A stretch of DNA of 64,000 nt from Zoogloea sp041911615 (GTDB lineage Bacteria > Pseudomonadota > Gammaproteobacteria > Burkholderiales > Rhodocyclaceae): assembly GCF_041911615.1 (NCBI RefSeq), contig NZ_JAYROR010000001.1, forward strand, positions 1 through 64,000, read 5' to 3'. How positions within the stretch are numbered: the stretch's first letter is position 1; each line of letters starts with the position of its first letter. The translations under genes were made by a program, and so were the position numbers. Below are positions 7,912 to 15,955 of this stretch, piece after piece. The notes below the pieces were generated by a model. It did not search any database. It worked only from the letters and a program-made list of their open reading frames with translations, and was not told where the DNA came from.

Positions 7912-8568
7912 TCAGTGCGTGTGCTTGAAGCCGGGCGGATGCGTGTGCCCCTTCTTCTCTACTACGGCGGGAGAGACGGGTTCATCCTTGGTATGGTCGC
8001 CATGAGCATCATGGGCATCAAGCCCGCCATGGCTGTGTCCTTCGCTGGATGCAACAAGCGCCGTGTAGTCCGCCGCAGTTTGCCCGGGCAGCTTCTGAAG
8101 AAAAGCGACCAGATCCCAGATCGCTTCATCCTCCATCCCGCCCTTCGACCAGGCGGGCATGCCTGAAGCCTTGATTCCGTGCTTGATGATCCAGAACTGA
8201 CGGGCCTGGGCGAATTGGGGGTCGAGCGCAGCTTCGGGCTTGACGGTCAGCTTTGGGGGTGTCGGATAGAGCCCTTTCCGGATCTCCGAGTCCTCTGCTT
8301 CCGGAGACAAGTGACATCCCACACACATCGCGTCGTAGTTACCCGAGCCCCGGCGGACCCGTTCCGGATTCGTCAGATCAACAGGCGGCTTGATCTCACT
8401 TGCCCGAACTGCGATGGAGCGCTCACGCGCGAATTCGAGCAAACGATAGGTCAGCGGGTGATGGGGCTCGTCGGCGGCAACGTTGATGGCGCCGGAGTAA
8501 AGAAGGACGGCCCCTGAAGCCGCACCCACGGCAGCCAGAACCGCCAGGGTGATCAGAGTCTTGTTCAT
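7912..8568 (-). CDS. Periplasmic c-type cytochrome with histidine-rich tail
   Basis: 218 residues with an N-terminal signal/anchor (residues 1-28) and one haem-binding motif CVGCH (C82, C85, H86). A later GMPAWSKGG segment probably supplies the axial methionine, and an IWDLVAFLQKLPG helix is typical of class I cytochromes c. The last 45 residues are histidine-rich (HSHGG, HDAHGDH, HTHPPGFKHTH), unusual for a cytochrome and likely metal-binding. It is the last gene of an operon behind a multicopper oxidase, so it may accept or donate electrons during periplasmic Cu(I) oxidation; that link is inference from position. Confidence 0.85.
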   Translation of the reverse strand: MNKTLITLAVLAAVGAASGAVLLYSGAINVAADEPHHPLTYRLLEFARERSIAVRASEIKPPVDLTNPERVRRGSGNYDAMCVGCHLSPEAEDSEIRKGLYPTPPKLTVKPEAALDPQFAQARQFWIIKHGIKASGMPAWSKGGMEDEAIWDLVAFLQKLPGQTAADYTALVASSEGHSHGGLDAHDAHGDHTKDEPVSPAVVEKKGHTHPPGFKHTH

Positions 8569-8605
8569 GATGGGGTTCCTCAGTGCTTGTTATCGTGAGT
8601 GGAAC

Positions 8606-10027
8606 TCAGTGACCGGAATGCGGGCCGGGCTTTCGGACCTGCACTTCGGTTGCTGCGGGCTTGCCCGTCGCCGGCATGGATTGCCCCCCCTGGGTTTTTG
8701 CGCGCGGCGGCTCAGCGGCGGGCCCGGTCCATTCATAGGCACGGGTGCCGGGAGGCTGCTTGTACCAGCCGGGGTCGGAGTAATCGCCGACCTTCTGCTC
8801 GGCACGGACTTTCAGGACAGTGAACATGCCGCCCATCTCCACCGCACCATAGGGGCCTTGGCCTGTCATCATCGGAAGGGTGTTGTCCGGCAGCGGCATC
8901 TCCATTTCACCCATGTCGGCCATGCCGCGCTCTCCCATCACCATGTAGTCGGGAATGAGATCGGTGATCTGCTTGGCGGCCTCCCGGTGATCGACCCCGA
9001 TCATCGTCGGCACGTCATGGCCCATCGCATTCATCGTGTGGTGGCTCTTGTGGCAATGGAAGGCCCAGTCACCGGCTTCGTTGGCGATGAACTCGACTTG
9101 ACGCATCTGCCCGACGGCGATGTCGGTCGTCACTTCCGGCCAGCGCGACCCCTTGGGCGTCGGGCCGCCGTCGGTGCCGGTGACCGTGAATTCGTGACCA
9201 TGCAAGTGAATCGGATGATTCGTCATCGTCAGGTTGCCGACGCGGATACGTACCCGGTCGTTCTGGCGCACATTGAGGGAGTCGATGCCCGGAAATGCCC
9301 GACTGTTGAAGGTCCACAAGTTGAAGTCGAGCATCGTGTTCACCTTCGGTGTGTAGCTGCCGGGATCGATGTCGTAGGCGTTCAGGAGGAAGCAGAAATC
9401 CCGGTCCACCTCGTCGATAAGGGGGTGCCGCTCCTTCGGATGGGTAACCCAGAAGCCCATCATGCCCATCGCCATCTGGGTCATCTCGTCGGCGTGGGGG
9501 TGATACATGAAGGTGCCTGGCCGGCGTGCCACGAACTCGTAGACGAAGGTCTTGCCAGGGGGAATCTGAGGTTGATTGAGTCCGCCGACACCATCCATTC
9601 CGCTGGGCAGGCGTTGCCCGTGCCAATGAATGGTCGTGTGCTCGGGCAGGCGGTTGGTGACGAAGATGCGGACCCGGTCGCCTTCGACCACTTCGATCGT
9701 TGGGCCGGGGCTTTGTCCGTTGTAACCCCACAGGTGGGCATTCATGCCAGGAGCGATCTCCCGCACAACCGGCTCGGCCACAAGGTGAAACTCCTTGACG
9801 CCCTTGTTCATGCGCCACGGCAACGTCCAGCCGTTGAGGGTGACCACCGGGTTATAGGGCCGACCGGCGCCGGTGACGCCTCGCGGGAAATGCGGAGGCG
9901 CCGTGTTCGGATCCTCCTTCAGGATGAGTTCAGGAAGTGCGGCCATGGCGACGGAACTGACCGAGGCCGCGGCCACGGCGCCACCGGTCAGGCCCAGGCT
10001 TTGGATGAATGCGCGACGGGATGTCAT
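8606..10027 (-). CDS. Tat-exported multicopper oxidase (copper-resistance type)
   Basis: 473 residues. A twin-arginine leader (SRRAFIQSLG) and hydrophobic stretch end at AMA. All four copper-ligand blocks are present: HWHG (H134, H136), HPH (H176, H178), HPIHLHG (H271, H274, H276) and HCHKSHHTMNAM (H324, C325, H326, H330, M335). The active site is therefore complete, with one type 1, one type 2 and two type 3 coppers. Family members oxidise Cu(I) to the less toxic Cu(II) in the periplasm. A methionine-rich stretch around residues 365-400 (MGERGMADMGEMEMPLP) is typical of cuprous oxidases. It ends PHSGH. AAAGGA precedes the ATG. It lies 16 nt after the upstream outer-membrane factor gene. Confidence 0.9.
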   Translation of the reverse strand: MTSRRAFIQSLGLTGGAVAAASVSSVAMAALPELILKEDPNTAPPHFPRGVTGAGRPYNPVVTLNGWTLPWRMNKGVKEFHLVAEPVVREIAPGMNAHLWGYNGQSPGPTIEVVEGDRVRIFVTNRLPEHTTIHWHGQRLPSGMDGVGGLNQPQIPPGKTFVYEFVARRPGTFMYHPHADEMTQMAMGMMGFWVTHPKERHPLIDEVDRDFCFLLNAYDIDPGSYTPKVNTMLDFNLWTFNSRAFPGIDSLNVRQNDRVRIRVGNLTMTNHPIHLHGHEFTVTGTDGGPTPKGSRWPEVTTDIAVGQMRQVEFIANEAGDWAFHCHKSHHTMNAMGHDVPTMIGVDHREAAKQITDLIPDYMVMGERGMADMGEMEMPLPDNTLPMMTGQGPYGAVEMGGMFTVLKVRAEQKVGDYSDPGWYKQPPGTRAYEWTGPAAEPPRAKTQGGQSMPATGKPAATEVQVRKPGPHSGH

Positions 10028-10043
10028 CGGGTGTCCTTTCGGT

Positions 10044-11486
10044 TCAGTGATCCGGACGGCCGGTGCTGGCCGGGGAAGTGCGCGCGGCGGCGGCCAAGGA
10101 GGGCTTGCCGATCAGGGCCATTTGTAGATCACTCTGGGCAATCCAGTAGTCACGCAGGGACTCGATGTAGCTGTTCACGCTGCTGATCTGGGAGCGGGCG
10201 TCGGCAAGCAGATCGAAGACCCCGATCAGCATGCCGTTGTAGCGCAGTAGGTTCTCTTCGGCGATCCGCTTGTTGAGCGGCACGATTTCGTCCCGGTAAT
10301 GCTTTGCAATGTCGAAGCTGTTGCGATATGCCGAATAGGCTTCGCGGACTTCCGAACGGGCGTTGATGGCAGCTTCCGCCGCACGTTCAACGGCCTGGCC
10401 ATAGATGGCTTCCGCCTTGGCAACCTTGCTGCCGCCAAAGTCGAAGATCGGGAGTTCGAAACTCACTTCGTAGCCGCGCTTGTAGCCGCTATCTCGTGTT
10501 CCCTCCAGGACACGCGCCGGCCCGAACTCCAGCACGTTGATGAAGCGTGTGGCCTGGGTGAGGCCAAGGTTCTTGGCCAGCGCCTCGGTTTCGAGACGGA
10601 CCGCCTGGAGATCAAGGCGCTGATCCAGTGCCGTTTGCTCGACTGCCGGCAGCTCGTCGGGCAACTTGGGCAGATCTGGCAGGCGCTCGGGGAGTCGAAT
10701 CGCCTGGGGTGATGGCAAGCCCAGCAGCTTGGTCAGCCGCTCCCGTGCCGCAATGCTGGCTTGCTCGGCCCGAGCCAGTTCGAGGGCTGCGGAGGCATAA
10801 AAGCCTTGCTCGCGCGCCTGCTGCAGCCGGTTGAAGTTACCGACTTCCGCCATCTTGCGGGCCAGGCCAGCGCCGGCTTCCGCCGCCTGCTTTACTTTTC
10901 GGAGGTAACGGACCGACTCTTCGGCCGCGATGGCACCAAAGTAGGCCTTGCGCGTCTCGGAGGCCAGCCTCGCCACCTCCAGTGCCGTCATGCGCTGGGT
11001 CTGGGCGAAGTTGCGTTTCTCGACCTCCACGGCAAGCGGCATGGTGATCAGCGCGAACAGGTTGAAGGTCAGCACCTGTTCGATCTTGAATTCGCGTACC
11101 CCATTCTCGGCACGACTGGTGCGAAGCATCGAAAAATGAGGGTTCGGCAGGCGCCCGGCCTGGACCATCTCGGCTTCGCTGATCCCAAGATCGTAGAATG
11201 CGGCGCGAAGTCCCCGGTTGTTGTAAATGGCGACCTGAACAGCATCTTCAGCAGCCAGAGGCTTGGCCAGCAGCTCGCTCACGCGGGCATCGATCTCCTT
11301 GCGGGCTTCGTCGCTCCTGACCCACTGGGCGTCTGCTCCGATGCGGGTGCGGGTCGTTTCACGCACGGTGTCGAAACCTCCGTCCGAGGAGAAACTGGCA
11401 CAGCCGCTCAGGACCAGCGTTCCAAGCACCAGGGCGGTCAGCCCCTTGATGGAGCGGGAGTGTCGTGCAGATAGGGTTGAGCGCAT
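10044..11486 (-). CDS. TolC-family outer-membrane lipoprotein
   Basis: 480 residues with a lipoprotein signal (lipobox LSGCAS, Cys about residue 29), then two OEP-type helical repeats (SEAEMVQAGRLPNP..., LEFGPARVLEGTRDSGYKRGYEVSFELPIFDFGG). It is a CusC/NodT-like outer-membrane factor, but it sits in the oxidase operon without its own RND pump. It may be a structural partner of the oxidase/cytochrome module or a second exit channel; this is inference. It starts 9 nt after the preceding small gene and lies 16 nt before the multicopper oxidase. It ends RPDH. Confidence 0.85.
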   Translation of the reverse strand: MRSTLSARHSRSIKGLTALVLGTLVLSGCASFSSDGGFDTVRETTRTRIGADAQWVRSDEARKEIDARVSELLAKPLAAEDAVQVAIYNNRGLRAAFYDLGISEAEMVQAGRLPNPHFSMLRTSRAENGVREFKIEQVLTFNLFALITMPLAVEVEKRNFAQTQRMTALEVARLASETRKAYFGAIAAEESVRYLRKVKQAAEAGAGLARKMAEVGNFNRLQQAREQGFYASAALELARAEQASIAARERLTKLLGLPSPQAIRLPERLPDLPKLPDELPAVEQTALDQRLDLQAVRLETEALAKNLGLTQATRFINVLEFGPARVLEGTRDSGYKRGYEVSFELPIFDFGGSKVAKAEAIYGQAVERAAEAAINARSEVREAYSAYRNSFDIAKHYRDEIVPLNKRIAEENLLRYNGMLIGVFDLLADARSQISSVNSYIESLRDYWIAQSDLQMALIGKPSLAAAARTSPASTGRPDH

Positions 11487-11495
11487 GGCAGACTC

Positions 11496-11795
11496 CTAAT
11501 GGTGATGGTCAGCAGGAGGCCTCGCTGAGGCCGGCGGCGTCGCTCCGCTTTCCTTCTGCAAAGCCCCATCGGTGTTGGCAGGTGCCGAATGGCCCGTATG
11601 CGTGCCGCCTGATCGCTGGACACCTTCGTTAGCAGCTCGCCATGAGCCAACGGGGACTTCCGACCAGGCACGATAATCGGACAAGGAGGGCGCATTGGGG
11701 GACGTCCTGAAGGCAGGCTCCAGGGTGGGCGGCTCAGCAGCCAGGACGCTTTTCGTCAAGGCCAGTGCCAGCAGCCCGAGCAGAATTGATCGCAT
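11496..11795 (-). CDS. Small periplasmic protein with histidine tail, first gene of the copper-oxidase operon
   Basis: 99 residues. The start at 11795 has GGAG 8 nt upstream and is followed at once by a signal peptide (MRSILLGLLALALTKSVLAA). The mature part is short, with a segment PSLSDYRAWSEVPVGSWRAANE and a low-complexity, Pro/Ala-rich tail ending in PADHHH. I recognise no named domain; similar short proteins precede copper oxidase genes in other betaproteobacterial clusters, as far as I recall. The second cus box lies 97 nt upstream of the start, so copper-induced expression is likely. Confidence 0.75.
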   Translation of the reverse strand: MRSILLGLLALALTKSVLAAEPPTLEPAFRTSPNAPSLSDYRAWSEVPVGSWRAANEGVQRSGGTHTGHSAPANTDGALQKESGATPPASARPPADHHH

Positions 11796-11892
11796 CGGTC
11801 GTCTCCGTGGGGTCAAAGAGGGGCATCGGGAATCTGGTGTTCCCATGGCGAGCAGTTTGGGGCGCAAAAACCGACAGGAGACTGACCCGGGA

Positions 11893-11908
11893 ATTACATC
11901 TTTGTAAT
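11893..11908. promoter_or_regulatory. Probable CusR operator (cus box 2) in the divergent cusR/oxidase-operon promoter region
   Basis: The palindrome ATTACA-TCTT-TGTAAT has arms identical to those of the first box. It ends 68 nt before the cusR ATG, the same distance as box 1 from its gene, and begins 97 nt from the start of the divergent His-tailed protein gene. It is suited to autoregulation of cusRS and control of the oxidase operon. CusR binding is inferred. Confidence 0.75.
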
Positions 11909-11976
11909 CTTGGGAAGAGTGGAAGCGACTTGCGCCAAAATAACGCTGCCAAATAGAGAATGCTGCGAGGAAGACA

Positions 11977-12660
11977 ATGAAAATACTGATCGTCGAGGAT
12001 GAGCCCAAAACAGGGGACTACCTCAAGCAAGGGCTGGTTGAAGCGGGCTTCAATGTGGATCTGGTACGTGACGGCATGGACGGGCTGCACTTCGGGATGA
12101 CCGAAGCTTACGACCTCATCGTGCTCGACGTGATGCTACCGGGCCTCGATGGTTGGCGCGTCCTGCAGGCCTTGCGCAAGGCCGGCAAGGAGATGCCTGT
12201 CTTGTTTCTGACCGCCAAGGACAGCGTGGATGACCGGGTCAAAGGGCTCGAACTGGGAGCCGACGACTATTTGGTCAAACCCTTCGCCTTCTCTGAGTTG
12301 CTGGCTCGCGTTCGAACGCTCTTGCGCCGGGGCACCAAAAACAAAGAAGTTGATGCTTTACATGCGGCAGACCTAGAGCTGGACCTCCTGCGCAGGCGTG
12401 TCACACGAGCCGGCAAGCGAATCGATCTCACCGCGAAGGAATTTGCCCTCCTTGAACTCCTGCTACGGCGGCGTGGCGAAGTGCTGCCGCGCTCCCTGAT
12501 CGCCTCCCAGGTGTGGGACATGAACTTCGACAGCGACACCAATGTGATCGAGGTGGCAGTGCGCCGCCTGCGGGCCAAGATCGACGACGGCTTCGAACCC
12601 AAGCTGATTCGCACTGTGCGTGGCATGGGCTATGTTCTGGAGGAACAAGAGTGCGAGTAG
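11977..12660 (+). CDS. cusR: Heavy-metal response regulator CusR (OmpR family)
   Basis: 227 residues. The receiver domain (1-115) has the acidic pocket VEDE (E7, D8), phospho-acceptor D51 in LIVLDVMLPG, T79 and K101. The C-terminal winged-helix domain (130-224) includes DLTAKEFALLELLLRRRGEVLPRS-type sequence and VRRLRAKIDDGFEPKLIRTVRGMGYVLE. This is the CusR/CopR/IrlR subgroup of OmpR-like regulators. Phosphorylated by CusS, it should activate the copper genes through the ATTACA-N4-TGTAAT boxes. Its own promoter contains one box. The 3' end overlaps cusS by 10 nt. Confidence 0.92.
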   Translation: MKILIVEDEPKTGDYLKQGLVEAGFNVDLVRDGMDGLHFGMTEAYDLIVLDVMLPGLDGWRVLQALRKAGKEMPVLFLTAKDSVDDRVKGLELGADDYLVKPFAFSELLARVRTLLRRGTKNKEVDALHAADLELDLLRRRVTRAGKRIDLTAKEFALLELLLRRRGEVLPRSLIASQVWDMNFDSDTNVIEVAVRRLRAKIDDGFEPKLIRTVRGMGYVLEEQECE

Positions 12661-14096
12661 TTCGCCCAGGGAGCCGCCGCAAGTCCCTGACCTTCCGCCT
12701 GACCCTGCTGTTCGCGGCTGCATCGACCGTGGTGTTGCTGATACTGGGTTTGATTGTGGCCAAGTCCGTCGAAGACCACTTCGAAGAGCAGGACATGGAG
12801 GCCCTGAGCGGCAAACTTGAGCTGATTCGCCACGCCTTGGCCAAGGTGAATTCGCCAAAGGACCTAGCGGCAATTCCGCAGCAAATGGATGACGCCTTGA
12901 TCGGCCACCATGGCCTGATCGTGGCCGTAAAAGGACCGGACGGTCAAACTCTGTTCGCCACCCACGACGCGCCCTTCCCCCAACCTTTAATGGATCGGGT
13001 CAAGACACCTGAGGCTAAGCGCCCTTACGTGTGGCAGGTCGATGATCGGTTGTCGTTCCGGGGCATCGTGGCTCAAGCACCAACCGGGGTGCAGGCTTGG
13101 TCGCCTGCCGTAGTCGCCGTGGCGACGGATATTTCCCATCACAACAGCTTCATGGATTCATTCATGAAGACACTTTGGAGTGTCGTCATTGGGGGCACAC
13201 TGGCGACTGGACTACTCGGTTGGTTTGCCGCCCGTCGAGGACTGGAACCACTTCGCGAGATGAAACGCAGAGCCACGGAAGTCAGCGCCCAGCATCTCGA
13301 CCAGCGTTTGCCTGTGGACACCGTTCCCGTCGAACTGGCTGAGCTGGCTGAATCCCTCAACGACATGCTGGCCCGGCTGGAGGAGTCGTTCAAGCGACTT
13401 TCAGACTTTTCGTCTGATCTGGCCCACGAACTCCGGACCCCGGTCAGCAACCTGATGACGCAAACCCAGGTTGCCCTTTCCAAGACTCGTAGCTCCACCG
13501 AGTACCGGGAAGTGCTGGAGTCTAACTGCGAGGAGTTCGATCGTCTGTCGCGGATGATTTCGGACATGCTGTTCCTCGCCAAGTCGGAAAACGGCCTCAT
13601 CGTGCCGGGTCAGGAAACCTTTGATCTGGCGGACGAAGTCACGGCCCTGTTCGATTTCTATGGTGCCCTGGCCGAAGAAAACAGCGTCACACTACGGCTT
13701 GAGGGCTCAGGACAGGTGACCGGAGACAGGCTGATGCTCCGACGGGCCATCGGTAACCTGCTATCCAACGCGCTTCGCTATACCCCGTTTGGTGGGCGCA
13801 TTGTCGTGACGGTGAGCGTCGTACGAGACAGTGGAGACGCCGAGACAATCCACCTCGCTATCGAAAACACTGGGGAGCCCATCCCGTCGGAACACCTGTC
13901 ACGTCTCTTCGACCGCTTCTACCGCGTGGATGCATCCCGTCGCCACACAGGGGATGGCGCCGGGCTGGGCCTTGCCATCACTCGCTCAATCCTGCGATCT
14001 CACGGAGGCGACATTGAGGGACGGGCGGGGGAAGGAAGCAACATTTTCGAGATGTGGATGCCGGCGTCGATAGTCACGCCTCACGGCACTGATTAA
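12651..14096 (+). CDS. cusS: Heavy-metal sensor histidine kinase CusS
   Basis: 481 residues from the GTG at 12651, chosen because GGAGGA lies 6 nt upstream and the start overlaps the end of cusR; the frame upstream is only the cusR shadow. Order: first TM (about residues 13-35), a periplasmic sensor loop, second TM (about 172-190) ending GWFAARRGLEPL, HAMP (RRATEVSAQHLDQRLP), HisKA with SSDLAHELRTPVSNLM (phospho-acceptor His), and an ATPase domain with the N-box (AIGNLLSNALRYTP) and G-boxes (GDGAGLGLAI). The periplasmic region is about the size of that in CusS/CopS kinases sensing Cu(I)/Ag(I). Nothing recognisable follows in the 158 bp before the tns genes. Confidence 0.92.
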   Translation: MRVVRPGSRRKSLTFRLTLLFAAASTVVLLILGLIVAKSVEDHFEEQDMEALSGKLELIRHALAKVNSPKDLAAIPQQMDDALIGHHGLIVAVKGPDGQTLFATHDAPFPQPLMDRVKTPEAKRPYVWQVDDRLSFRGIVAQAPTGVQAWSPAVVAVATDISHHNSFMDSFMKTLWSVVIGGTLATGLLGWFAARRGLEPLREMKRRATEVSAQHLDQRLPVDTVPVELAELAESLNDMLARLEESFKRLSDFSSDLAHELRTPVSNLMTQTQVALSKTRSSTEYREVLESNCEEFDRLSRMISDMLFLAKSENGLIVPGQETFDLADEVTALFDFYGALAEENSVTLRLEGSGQVTGDRLMLRRAIGNLLSNALRYTPFGGRIVVTVSVVRDSGDAETIHLAIENTGEPIPSEHLSRLFDRFYRVDASRRHTGDGAGLGLAITRSILRSHGGDIEGRAGEGSNIFEMWMPASIVTPHGTD

Positions 14097-14254
14097 CTTT
14101 ATCAACTTAGCCTGGTCGAGACGAACATATTACGCTTCAAGCTATTGGGGGTGCGACTGGCCGCTTGAGAGTGAAACTACAGGCTCCAGAGGTGCATGTG
14201 CGCTGCGCAATTCCGAATACCATCACATATTTTTGGCGTTTCGGTGACGGTTGC

Positions 14255-15955
14255 TTACCCCTGAAATCCGTCTGGGGTTGGGGCTACGGCGCCTGAATAA
14301 GAGTTATGCAACAATTTCTTGTCCGCACCAGAAAACGGTAAGCCAAGTTTGATAGCCAGTCGGTAGGCCCAAGTCGTACGATAACGGCTATCCTCCTTGC
14401 CATCCCGCTTTGGCAATATTTTCGGTAATCGACGGCACACGCAAACTTCGCGCAGGGCACTGTCAGCACAAGAATCCCAATGCCCACCGTTGTCGACCAT
14501 GGTATCCAGGACTGTCTTCACGTGCATATCAATATCGGAGAAGGGCGCCGGTTCCAAAAACGAAAGTACCATTGTAGAGAGCGCCCATTCTCCACCCCGA
14601 TCCACATCGACCAACACCACCGGTGGCTTGCCTGTAACATTGATGAGGGTAACCAAACAGCAACGCGGGCGACGACCGATCGTTGAGAATGCGCGGCCCG
14701 GCTTCAGCCGGCACAAAGACATGGATATCTCTGTGTCGCTTATTAAACCCGCCATCATTTCGATGGTCTCCGCCAATGCTTGGAGATCGCCTGCAAGATC
14801 CCACGGGCAGGACTCCAGCGTACGGAATTCGAGGGGAGGAATGCGCGCGCCTCGGCTTTCTCGGCTGACCCCGCCTTTAAATAGAGGTCTGTTCGTCACT
14901 GCCCCCCCAGTTACCACGTTGTCTTCGGTCGGAGATTTGCCGTTGACGCTATGTCGCGATCTCCCCGTCTCGCGCCAAATTTTCTTTATTGGCACTTTGA
15001 TCGTGAATTCTCGAGACTTTGTCCCTACCTCAATGGCCAGCTGACCTGCCGCCACCCGAGTACCCTCTTCAGCCGTTGAAATTTCCACGTCAGACTCCTG
15101 TTGACACACTTTTGGCTTTCTGGCCCCACCTTCGGGAGTAATTGGAACTGTGTCACTAGGTCTCCGAAAACTGGGGTGGCCATAGCGTAATCGCAAGCAT
15201 GGAGACGAGCGCCCGGTGAGATGGATGATCTCTAGCACCAGCCAATCTGCACCCTGCCTGACCCCACGAAACGCCAGTTTTGACTCAGGAACGTCCGGCA
15301 AATCCAAACTAACATACTGCTGCCCAGCGGATTTCGTATAAACGCTATCCCATGTCCGACGACCTTCGGGGTGAATCGCAAGCCAAGCGAATTCCAAAGC
15401 AAAGCTCTTGGAAAGTGACCGCCTAGGCATGTCGGAGGTAAATCTGAGCGTCAGTTCTTCGTAGATACCAAGGGGCTCGAATTGGTATAAAGTCATCAGC
15501 TGCCCCGGAACCATAACCGCGTTGGCCAACGTCTTGTTATGCAACAGTAGGTAACGTACTAGCTCCATCGTCGGAACGAAGATCCTCTCACCGTCGATCT
15601 CGTATCGAATAACCCTCTGCACTCCACCCTGATGCCCAAAGAACGGATATAAGCCAGTAGGAATGTCGGCGGAAGTCACTTCCACCCCATTTGCCAAGTT
15701 AGAAATTAATACAGGATGAATTACTCCATTCGACTGCGTATCCAACAACAATCCATCTTCAAAGCGCAGTCCTAGAGAAATAAATGGAAATAGTCCAATG
15801 GGCAATGGCCACATTCTCACCCGTCCGGATCGCAAACCACGGGTGACCACCCTCAAGAGCCAACTTCCATCCGCGCCCTGCTCCAAACCAACAAGCCAAT
15901 GAATTTCAAGCGGCTCGTCCACTTCGCGGAAGGCACTGACTGTCAGATGCCTCAT
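14255..15955 (-). CDS. tnsE: Tn7-like transposition protein TnsE
   Basis: 566 residues (Tn7 TnsE has 538). Family: TnsE directs Tn7 to conjugating plasmids and replicating DNA by binding the sliding clamp and 3'-recessed ends. Similarity to Tn7 TnsE is weak but colinear as recalled: an N-terminal segment FVPTMELVRYLLLHNKTLAN against the IPQLELARSLFL region, and a C-terminal segment VLVDVDRGGEWALSTMVLS against LLEVDASDGVKMLSTKVLS. It is the last gene of tnsABCDE and overlaps the tnsD stop by 4 nt (ATGA). A basic, Ser/Thr-rich middle part (residues about 260-370) looks disordered. Position and size make other assignments unlikely. Confidence 0.8.
   Translation of the reverse strand: MRHLTVSAFREVDEPLEIHWLVGLEQGADGSWLLRVVTRGLRSGRVRMWPLPIGLFPFISLGLRFEDGLLLDTQSNGVIHPVLISNLANGVEVTSADIPTGLYPFFGHQGGVQRVIRYEIDGERIFVPTMELVRYLLLHNKTLANAVMVPGQLMTLYQFEPLGIYEELTLRFTSDMPRRSLSKSFALEFAWLAIHPEGRRTWDSVYTKSAGQQYVSLDLPDVPESKLAFRGVRQGADWLVLEIIHLTGRSSPCLRLRYGHPSFRRPSDTVPITPEGGARKPKVCQQESDVEISTAEEGTRVAAGQLAIEVGTKSREFTIKVPIKKIWRETGRSRHSVNGKSPTEDNVVTGGAVTNRPLFKGGVSRESRGARIPPLEFRTLESCPWDLAGDLQALAETIEMMAGLISDTEISMSLCRLKPGRAFSTIGRRPRCCLVTLINVTGKPPVVLVDVDRGGEWALSTMVLSFLEPAPFSDIDMHVKTVLDTMVDNGGHWDSCADSALREVCVCRRLPKILPKRDGKEDSRYRTTWAYRLAIKLGLPFSGADKKLLHNSYSGAVAPTPDGFQG

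Noticed and set aside
14092..14110. AACTTTATCAACTT just before tnsE, resembling the right-end repeats
   Set aside because: A single degenerate copy, overlapping the end of cusS, in the orientation of a right end rather than a left end, and with no neighbouring repeats or TGT terminus.
14097..14254. Possible Tn7 left end between the copper genes and tnsE
   Set aside because: No AATAAAG-type repeats and no terminal TGT with the CGACG duplication are present, so the left end is taken to be outside the window.
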